In this document: piece after piece, positions 58,863 to 64,000 of the stretch
How the letters are laid out: every line of letters begins with the position of its first letter
Numbering within the stretch: position 1 is the stretch's first letter
DNA from: Micromonospora sp. NBC_01813
GTDB lineage: Bacteria; Actinomycetota; Actinomycetes; Mycobacteriales; Micromonosporaceae
DNA: 64,000 nt
Direction of reading: 5' to 3'
NCBI RefSeq assembly: GCF_035917335.1
Contig: NZ_CP109067.1
Coordinates: 5,579,001 to 5,643,000 of the forward strand
Notes under the pieces: generated by a model
What the model saw: only the letters and a program-made list of their open reading frames with translations
What the model was told of the DNA's origin: nothing
The model's database searches: none
Position numbers and translations under genes: made by a program

Positions 58863-60203
58863 TCAGGGCCGAGATCTCCAGGCCCGGCCGATGACCGTGC
58901 CGCCGGTCACGAACCGTCCGGCCGGTGACGTCGGGCGCGACACGTGCCCGCCGGCCACCGGAAGCCGTACGGTGAACCGCGCGCCGGCCCCCGGATGGCC
59001 GGTCGCCTCGATGGTGCCGCGATGCGCGGTCACCACCTCCCGGAGCAGTGCCAGGCCGAGGCCGGTGTGCCGGCGGTCCGACCCGGGACCCCGGTGGAAC
59101 CGGTCGAAGATGCGCTCGTCGGGGTCGAATCCTTCGCCGGTGTCGGCGACGGTCAGCTCGACGGTGTCGCCGGCGGTGGAGCGGCGGACGTCGACGTCGA
59201 TCCGGCCGCCCGGCCGAGAGTGACGCAACGCGTTGGTCAGCAACTCGGAGACCACCCGGCGTAGCGCCGACGGGACCCCGGTCACCGGCAGTGGGCCGTC
59301 GGCGGCGGTCAGGGCGATGACGACGCCGTACTCGTCGGCCCGGTCAGCTTCGGCGTCGACCGCGCCCTCGACGACGGCCGCCAGGTCCACCGGGGCGTCG
59401 GACACCCGGTCGGCCGGGGCGGCGGCGAGCCGGGCGGACAGCAGCAGGTCGTCGACGACCTCGCCGAGTTGCCGGGTGGTGCCGACCAGCCGGTCGAGGT
59501 CGGCGGCGTAGCCGGTGGGGAGCGTGCCGTTGCGGGCCCGGCGGGCCAGCAGCTGCGCCCGGGTGTGCACCTGGGCGATCGGCGTCCGCAGTTCGTGGCT
59601 GGCGTCGGCGATGAACCGCCGCTGGCGTACGAGCGCGTCGGCCAGCGGTGCGACGGTCAGCCAGCCGACGACGATTCCGCTGATCAGCGCGGCGATCAGC
59701 CCGATCCCCTCGGTGATGGTCAGGGCCAGGAGCAGTTGCCGGCGGTCGGCGAGTTGGAAGCGGGCGTCGAAGACCGCCTGCACGGTGTCGTCACCCTTGG
59801 GCTGGGTGAGAACATAGTAGACGGTGCCGTTGCGTTCGACGGTGCTGGACTGCGCGACTCCGGTGCTGGCGACGGTCTCCATGGCGGTGTGCAGCGGGAA
59901 TCCGGCGGGGATGGGTGGCGATGGCACGCCGTCGCGCAGGTGTTCGCCGCTGCGCAGGAACATCCAGGTGCAGCCCGGTGGCCCGGCCGGGTCGACCCGG
60001 CTGGCGGCGTAGCGCAGCTCACGGTCGATCTGCTTCTGCTGCCCGTGGAGGAGCATGCCGTACGCGATGCCGCCGACCAGGGTGACCAGCGCGGTGACCG
60101 CGAGGCCGACCAGGACGCCGACCCGCAGCCGGGCCCGCGCGAGGACGGTACGCTCGGCGGCCGCCCAGGAGGTGCCGAACGGTTCCGCCGACGATCGTGA
60201 CAT
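58863..60203 (-). CDS. Membrane sensor histidine kinase
   Basis: 446 residues. Two transmembrane helices (VGVLVGLAVTALVTLVGGIAYGMLL and LLLALTITEGIGLIAALISGIVVGWL) enclose a 120-residue sensor domain. Then HAMP-like, HisKA with IADASHELRTPIAQVHTRAQL, and HATPase with VSELLTNALRHSRPGG, VADTGEGFDPDERIFD and GLGLALLREVV. Its ATG overlaps the response regulator TGA (ATGA). The pair is the last segment of the lldD-like/P450 operon. Confidence 0.92.
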   Translation of the reverse strand: MSRSSAEPFGTSWAAAERTVLARARLRVGVLVGLAVTALVTLVGGIAYGMLLHGQQKQIDRELRYAASRVDPAGPPGCTWMFLRSGEHLRDGVPSPPIPAGFPLHTAMETVASTGVAQSSTVERNGTVYYVLTQPKGDDTVQAVFDARFQLADRRQLLLALTITEGIGLIAALISGIVVGWLTVAPLADALVRQRRFIADASHELRTPIAQVHTRAQLLARRARNGTLPTGYAADLDRLVGTTRQLGEVVDDLLLSARLAAAPADRVSDAPVDLAAVVEGAVDAEADRADEYGVVIALTAADGPLPVTGVPSALRRVVSELLTNALRHSRPGGRIDVDVRRSTAGDTVELTVADTGEGFDPDERIFDRFHRGPGSDRRHTGLGLALLREVVTAHRGTIEATGHPGAGARFTVRLPVAGGHVSRPTSPAGRFVTGGTVIGRAWRSRP

Positions 60204-60886
60204 CAGAGTTCCCCGATCCGGTAGCCGAGGCCGTGCACGGTCCGGATCACCGACCGGCCGAGCTTGCGGCGCAGGTAGTAGACGTACGTGTCGACGATGG
60301 AGGTGGCGTGCGCGTCGTCGAAGACCTGCCGGCGCAGCCCGGACCGGGAATGCACCCGGGTCGGCGCCATGGCGACCACTCGGAGCAGTTCGAACTCCCG
60401 CAGCGACAGCGCGACCCGGGAACCGTCCGGCAGGACGGCGTCACGCAGCCCGAGGTCGAGCCATCCTTCGCCGATCCGTACCGTCTCGGCGGTGTGGACG
60501 CTGCGCCGGCACAGGGCCCGCAGCCGGGCCGCCAACTCGTCCAACTCGAACGGCTTCACCAGGTAGTCGTCGGCCCCCGCGTCCAGGCCGGCTACCCGGT
60601 CGTCGACCGCGCCGAGCGCGGTCAGGATCAGCGCCCGGGCTCCGACCGCACGCGAGCGCAGCCGGGTGAGCAGGCTCAACCCGTCGATCGCCGGCAGCAT
60701 CCGGTCGATGACCATGACGTCGTACGGTCGGGTCAGCCCCAGATGCAGTCCTTGTTGCCCGTCGCGGGCGGTGTCGACCCGGTAGCCTTCGTCGGCGAGC
60801 ATCTCGGTCAGCAGACCGGCGAGCTCGGCGTCGTCCTCGATCAGGAGCAGGCGGTGTGCCGGTGGCGACGCCACGCTTGCCGTCAT
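60203..60886 (-). CDS. OmpR/PhoB-family response regulator
   Basis: 227 residues from ATG 60886. The receiver has LLLIEDDAELAGLL (acidic pocket), the phosphoacceptor Asp in VMVIDRMLPAIDG, and DDYLVKPF with the conserved Lys. The C-terminal winged helix (GSRVALSLREFELLRVVAMAPTRVHSRSGLRRQVFDDAHATSIVDTYVYYLRRKLG) is OmpR type, which binds direct repeats with about an 11-bp period. It lies 46 bp after the P450 stop. The 11-bp-period repeats at 63701-63779 are candidate targets. Confidence 0.93.
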   Translation of the reverse strand: MTASVASPPAHRLLLIEDDAELAGLLTEMLADEGYRVDTARDGQQGLHLGLTRPYDVMVIDRMLPAIDGLSLLTRLRSRAVGARALILTALGAVDDRVAGLDAGADDYLVKPFELDELAARLRALCRRSVHTAETVRIGEGWLDLGLRDAVLPDGSRVALSLREFELLRVVAMAPTRVHSRSGLRRQVFDDAHATSIVDTYVYYLRRKLGRSVIRTVHGLGYRIGEL

Positions 60887-60932
60887 CACCCGCCGAGAAT
60901 CGCACACGAGGTCCGATTTTCATAGGAGTCAA

Positions 60933-62396
60933 TCAATTCCTAGGGACTTCGGTGGACATGGTGGACGGCCCTGCCTGCTCGAAGTGGTCGGCGCACAGCC
61001 GTAGCCGGCGCGCGTGCAGCACCATCACCGTGCCGAGCACCAGTTGGACCAGACTGCGCCCAGCGTCGGCCCACCGGTCCCCGGTGCGCATCAACCACAG
61101 CCGCAGCCGTCCCGGTGCCGCCCCGGCGGTGACCGCGTCCGCGGCTGAGCCTGTGCCTGTGCCTGTGCCAGCGTCCGTCGGCGGACCGGCCGGCACCAGG
61201 TAGCACGGGCCCCGGCTCGGCAGCGACCGGTCGTGGCGCACCGAGGAAACCAGCGCGTACCGGCGCAGCACCTCGCGGGTCACCGCACGCATCATCACCG
61301 GCGCGACGCCGCGCGCCGGACAGGCCCGGTTCGCCGCGATACCGAACGGGATGAAGTGTGCCTCCCGCCGGGACAGCCGCAGCCACCGGTCCGGGTCGAA
61401 GTCGTCGTCGGCCGCCGGCCCGGTGCGCTGAAAGGCGAGATAGTTGAACAGCAGCACCGAGCCGGCCGGCAGCGTGAGGTCGGCGGTCACCTCGATCGGC
61501 GCCGAAGTGATCCGGTGCGCCACCCCGAACAGCGGATGCACCCGCATCGTCTCGTCGATGACCCGGTCCAGCAGCCGGTCGGCGTCGGCCGCCGGCCCGT
61601 CCAGCGCCCGACGGAGCGCGAGCTGCGTCGGCGGATGCTGGGCGATGGCCAGCAGCAGATGCGCCATCGCCTCGGACATCTGCACCACCGCCGTGTTGAA
61701 GAACGCACCCTGCATCCACCAGGCCGACTCCTGCGCGGTGAACGGCTCCGGCAACACGACCGGGGCGGTCCCCGCGTCGATGCGGGCGCGCAGGTAGCGG
61801 GTCAGCTGGTCGCGTCGGTCCATGTGCCGCAACCCGCAGCACTTCAACGCGGTCACCACGTCGTCGGCGTTGGCGACGATCAGCGCCCGCGCCTGCGGTG
61901 GGCACGGCTCGCCGAAGACCATCTCGTAGTAGACCTCGGCCCAGACCGGCTGCATCATGTCCCGCAGCCGCACCAGGCTGACCTGGTCGGCCGGCAACCG
62001 GTCCAACTGTCGGCGGGCGGCCGCCCCGGCCAGCTCCGTCGACCGTTCGTGTGACAGCGCCAGCACCCGCCGGGTGGTCCGGGCCACCGTCCGGTACCGC
62101 TCACCCGGTTCGAGGTGCTCCTGGTGCATGTGCGGCCCCGGTGCCAGCCAGTACCAGAACAGGTCGGACAGCCCGGCGCCCCGGCTGCGACCGTCCGCCG
62201 CCGGGTGCGCGTACACCCGCTCGAAGTGCTCCGCGCCGACCAGCGGGCCGGGCACCGCGATCCCCTCGGTGCCGTTGACCCGCGCGAACACCCACTGGCG
62301 CGCAGCGATCACCGCCGGCGGCAGCCACCGGGGCAGTGTCCACAGCGCGGCCGCCGCCGCAACGGCCACCAGCGCCGGTACGGCGAACCCGGTCAC
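60933..62396 (-). CDS. Cytochrome P450 with unusual heme loop
   Basis: 487 residues from a GTG overlapping the upstream TGA (GTGA). An N-terminal hydrophobic helix (FAVPALVAVAAAAALWTLP) could anchor it to the membrane, unlike most bacterial P450s. ExxR is ETMRVHPL. The heme loop FIPFGIAANRACPARGVAPVMM has the Cys but Ala where the second Gly of the FxxGxRxCxG motif usually lies. The I helix (WWMQGAFFNTAVVQMSEAMAHL) lacks the usual acid-Thr pair. A C-terminal extension of about 80 residues includes a GTGTGTG stretch. It probably oxidises a lipophilic substrate in this locus. Confidence 0.85.
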   Translation of the reverse strand: MTGFAVPALVAVAAAAALWTLPRWLPPAVIAARQWVFARVNGTEGIAVPGPLVGAEHFERVYAHPAADGRSRGAGLSDLFWYWLAPGPHMHQEHLEPGERYRTVARTTRRVLALSHERSTELAGAAARRQLDRLPADQVSLVRLRDMMQPVWAEVYYEMVFGEPCPPQARALIVANADDVVTALKCCGLRHMDRRDQLTRYLRARIDAGTAPVVLPEPFTAQESAWWMQGAFFNTAVVQMSEAMAHLLLAIAQHPPTQLALRRALDGPAADADRLLDRVIDETMRVHPLFGVAHRITSAPIEVTADLTLPAGSVLLFNYLAFQRTGPAADDDFDPDRWLRLSRREAHFIPFGIAANRACPARGVAPVMMRAVTREVLRRYALVSSVRHDRSLPSRGPCYLVPAGPPTDAGTGTGTGSAADAVTAGAAPGRLRLWLMRTGDRWADAGRSLVQLVLGTVMVLHARRLRLCADHFEQAGPSTMSTEVPRN

Positions 62397-63517
62397 CGCC
62401 GTACCGCCGGTCTGATCAGGTCCGGGGTGGCCTCGGCCGGGCGGGCGGCCCCGGCCAGCGTCATCGTTCGCTCCAGGTCGGCCCGCAGCAGCTCCAGCAC
62501 CTGCCGCACGCCGGCCTCGCCGTCGGCGGCCAGACCCCAGAGCACCGGCCGGCCGACGCCGACGGCGACCGCACCCAACGCCAGCGCGGTGAGGATGTCG
62601 GTGCCCCGGCGCACCCCGCCGTCGAGCAGCACCGGAAGGCGGCCGGCGACCGCCTCGACGACGGCGGGCAGCGCGTCGAGGCTGGCCGGTACGCCGTCGA
62701 GCTGGCGACCGCCGTGGTTGGACACCAGGACCGCGTCGACGCCGTGTTCGACGGCCAGCACCGCGTCGGCGGGATGCAGGATGCCCTTGAGTACGACGGG
62801 CAGTCGGGTGGTGCGGCGCAGCCACTCGATCCGCCGCCAGTCCAGGTGTGCGTCCATCGTGATCGGTCGGATCTCGCCGGTGTCCGGGTCGCGCATGTTC
62901 TCGCAGCGCAGCCCGTCCGGCAGGTCGAGGAAACCGTGCCGCAGGTCCCGTTCGCGGCGGCCGAACACCGGCGAGTCGACGGTGACCACCAGAGCGGCGC
63001 AGCCGGCCGCCTCGGCGCGGCGGATCACCGACTCGGTGAACGCCAGGTCCGGCTGTGGGTAGAGCTGGAACCACAGCTTCGGCGGCCGGTCCGGGCCGCC
63101 GGTCGTCAGCGGTGGGGGCGTCGCCGTCGCGGCGGCGGCCGCGATCTCCTCCACCGGCGTGGTGGCGGCCATGCTCACCACCATGATCGTGCCGGCGGCC
63201 GCGGTGGCGCGGGCACAGGCCGCCTCTCCGTCGGGGTGGGCCAGCCGGTGGAACGCGGTCGGGGAGACCAGGACCGGCATCGACACCGTCTCGCCGAACA
63301 GCGTCGTCCGCAGGTCAGGGGTGCCGACGCCGCGCAGCACCCGGGGCAGCACCCGGTAGGAGTCGAAGGCCGCCTCGTTGTCCCGTAGCGTCCGTTCGTC
63401 GCCGGCCCCGCCGGCGAAGAAGTCGTCGTGGACCGGGTCGAGCCGGCGTAGTGCCGCCGCCCGCAGATCGGCCAGGTTCACCGGGGCGGCGGGGGCGGCC
63501 AGCCGGTACCCGTTCAC
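62393..63517 (-). CDS. FMN-dependent alpha-hydroxy-acid oxidase/dehydrogenase
   Basis: 374 residues from a GTG at 63517. TIM barrel of the lactate/glycolate/mandelate oxidase family: MPVLVSPTAFHRLAHPDGEAACARA, VTVDSPVFGRRERDLRHGF, VVLKGILHPADAV (FMN Lys), and VSNHGGRQLDGV with the catalytic His and substrate Arg; LLDGGVRRGTDILTALALGA binds the phosphate. It oxidises a 2-hydroxy acid to a 2-keto acid. The substrate is unknown. It precedes the P450 with a GTGA overlap and is itself overlapped by a possible 54-residue ORF. Confidence 0.88.
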   Translation of the reverse strand: MNGYRLAAPAAPVNLADLRAAALRRLDPVHDDFFAGGAGDERTLRDNEAAFDSYRVLPRVLRGVGTPDLRTTLFGETVSMPVLVSPTAFHRLAHPDGEAACARATAAAGTIMVVSMAATTPVEEIAAAAATATPPPLTTGGPDRPPKLWFQLYPQPDLAFTESVIRRAEAAGCAALVVTVDSPVFGRRERDLRHGFLDLPDGLRCENMRDPDTGEIRPITMDAHLDWRRIEWLRRTTRLPVVLKGILHPADAVLAVEHGVDAVLVSNHGGRQLDGVPASLDALPAVVEAVAGRLPVLLDGGVRRGTDILTALALGAVAVGVGRPVLWGLAADGEAGVRQVLELLRADLERTMTLAGAARPAEATPDLIRPAVRR

Positions 63518-63678
63518 CGGCCACCGGTCCGTGGCGACGAACGGCCACCCTGCACCCGGCCGCGTCTCGCCACAGTCACGTCGATGTGTACTGCGGCAGC
63601 CACGCGCCGTAGGTTGGCCGGGTGCAAGGGGCCGGTCGGGTCGATGGAATCGAACCTGGTGTCCGGATGACGGGTCAC
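63514..63678 (-). CDS. Possible 54-residue leaderless ORF coupled to the hydroxy-acid oxidase
   Basis: The GTG at 63678 falls within 2 nt of the start point predicted from the TACGGT -10 box (63686-63691), and its TGA overlaps the oxidase GTG (GTGA). The product begins VTRHPDTRFDSIDPTGPLHP and has a basic C-terminus (RRGRVQGGRSSPRTGGR). No family recognised. Coding potential is unproven; coupling and placement are the evidence. A longer start at 63696 would lie upstream of the transcript. Confidence 0.4.
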   Translation of the reverse strand: MTRHPDTRFDSIDPTGPLHPANLRRVAAAVHIDVTVARRGRVQGGRSSPRTGGR

Positions 63679-63685
63679 CTCGCTG

Positions 63686-63717
63686 ACCGTATCCACGGAT
63701 TCTCAGAACGCTCTCAG
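63686..63717 (-). promoter_or_regulatory. Leftward promoter with 11-bp-period direct repeats
   Basis: TCTCAG at 63701-63706 and 63712-63717 (read as CTGAGA on the reverse strand) repeat with an 11-bp period. The nearest ends 9 bp before TACGGT (63691-63686), a TAnnnT -10 box. There is no good -35 hexamer, so an activator bound to the repeats is expected to recruit RNA polymerase. Confidence 0.65.
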
Positions 63718-63734
63718 TCCGGCAGCCCACCCCC

Positions 63735-63764
63735 GGGAACGGGTCGACGGCCTGGGAACGGGTC
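63735..63764. repeat. Second direct repeat in the divergent region
   Basis: GGGAACGGGTC occurs at 63735-63745 and 63754-63764, a 19-bp period. It lies between the two sets of 11-bp-period repeats and may be a further protein-binding site. Confidence 0.6.
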
Positions 63765-63795
63765 TGAGGAATCTCTGAGTCCGCGCCGCTAGGGT
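63763..63795 (+). promoter_or_regulatory. Rightward promoter with 11-bp-period direct repeats
   Basis: TCTGAG at 63763-63768 and 63774-63779 repeat with an 11-bp period. TAGGGT (63790-63795) is a TAnnnT -10 box 10 bp downstream, and the predicted start point is exactly the ATG at 63802. The layout mirrors the leftward promoter and matches SARP/OmpR-type activation sites. Confidence 0.65.
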
Positions 63796-63801
63796 CGCCG
63801 C

Positions 63802-64000
63802 ATGGCACCCGACCGTCACCCGCAGGCGATCCTCGACCTGTTGGCCGCAGCCGCTGACCGACCGGTGTTCGAACACGGCGCACGACTCGTCACCGGGGCC
63901 GAACTGCTGGACGCCGTCGGGCGGATCAGCACCGGCCTGCGCGCGGCGGGGATCGGGCCGGGCGACGGGCTGGCGATGTCGCTCGGCGTCACCCCGGAGG
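63802..64000 (+). CDS. AMP-binding (acyl-CoA synthetase/ANL) enzyme, N-terminal part
   Basis: The ATG at 63802 begins a frame still open at the window end (66 residues seen). It reads HPQAILDLLAAAADRPVFEHGARLVTGAELLDAVGRISTGLRAAGIGPGDGLAMSLG, the usual N-terminal domain of ANL-superfamily adenylating enzymes (the GVGPGDRVAL-type strand). It would activate a carboxylic acid to an acyl-adenylate or acyl-CoA. The predicted mRNA is leaderless. It diverges from the oxidase/P450 operon under a matching promoter. The P-loop and A-motifs are beyond the window. Confidence 0.75.
   Translation, partial: MAPDRHPQAILDLLAAAADRPVFEHGARLVTGAELLDAVGRISTGLRAAGIGPGDGLAMSLGVTPE

Noticed and set aside
63514-63696. 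60-codon version of the small ORF starting at GTG 63696
   Set aside because: That start lies upstream of the predicted transcript and adjacent to the activator repeats; the GTG at 63678 fits better.

Overview
This is a GC-rich actinomycete chromosome segment. Gene families, GTG starts, mycothiol-type proteins and frequent leaderless starts point to Micromonosporaceae (Micromonospora, Salinispora or relatives); that family assignment is inference. Several genes usually lie near the replication origin in actinobacteria (serS, pheA, bpa, a tRNA-Glu-Asp-Phe cluster). A 15/16 match to the ParB site parS overlaps the start of a flavin-reductase gene, which fits an oriC-proximal position.

Layout. 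1-1.7 kb is the decayed end of an integrative element: a GntR regulator, an AlpA/excisionase-like protein, and a DivIVA-domain gene broken by an in-frame stop, with repeats around them. 1.7-28 kb is mostly housekeeping: a YdeP-type molybdopterin oxidoreductase with a DUF6457 protein, a Lrp/DDAH pair, a lipoprotein, the proteasome activator Bpa, two HAD phosphatases, serS-esterase, OsmC, a zincin, AIM24, pheA, ACT/PAS/NERD proteins, arginine deiminase, a histidine kinase with an RsbW-like ATPase, and two LCP cell-wall ligases beside a UDP-sugar decarboxylase. 28-33 kb holds an ABC exporter and an SSS symporter with its small subunit. 33-35.3 kb is a rearranged region where a partial, decayed copy of the small symporter gene flanks an HTH regulator, next to three tRNA genes.

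36.8-45 kb is a light-stress island. crtE-crtI-idi-(B12-binding MerR, LitR/CarH type) run leftward and crtB-photolyase-flavin oxidoreductase run rightward from one short intergenic region that carries a tandem 12-bp repeat. The genes suffice for phytoene synthesis and desaturation; no lycopene cyclase is seen. 45-53.3 kb is accessory: a GH1 glycosidase, a GIY-YIG-like protein, a MarR/VOC pair with two identical operators, a TetR/SDR pair, a small winged-helix/membrane pair, a DinB-fold enzyme and a MerR regulator.

53.3-57.7 kb holds an erythromycin-esterase homologue and an unknown gene bracketed by DUF397 copies (one truncated, two intact) that belong to a Scr1-type XRE/DUF5753 regulator. 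58-64 kb has a Rieske membrane protein and then a leftward operon (a possible 54-aa leaderless ORF, alpha-hydroxy-acid oxidase, cytochrome P450, response regulator, histidine kinase). An AMP-binding enzyme, cut by the window end, diverges from it. The divergent promoter has two pairs of 11-bp-period direct repeats, each placed 9-10 bp upstream of a TAnnnT -10 box, as expected for an OmpR- or SARP-type activator. This looks like the edge of a regulated biosynthetic locus and is the most interesting signal in the window.
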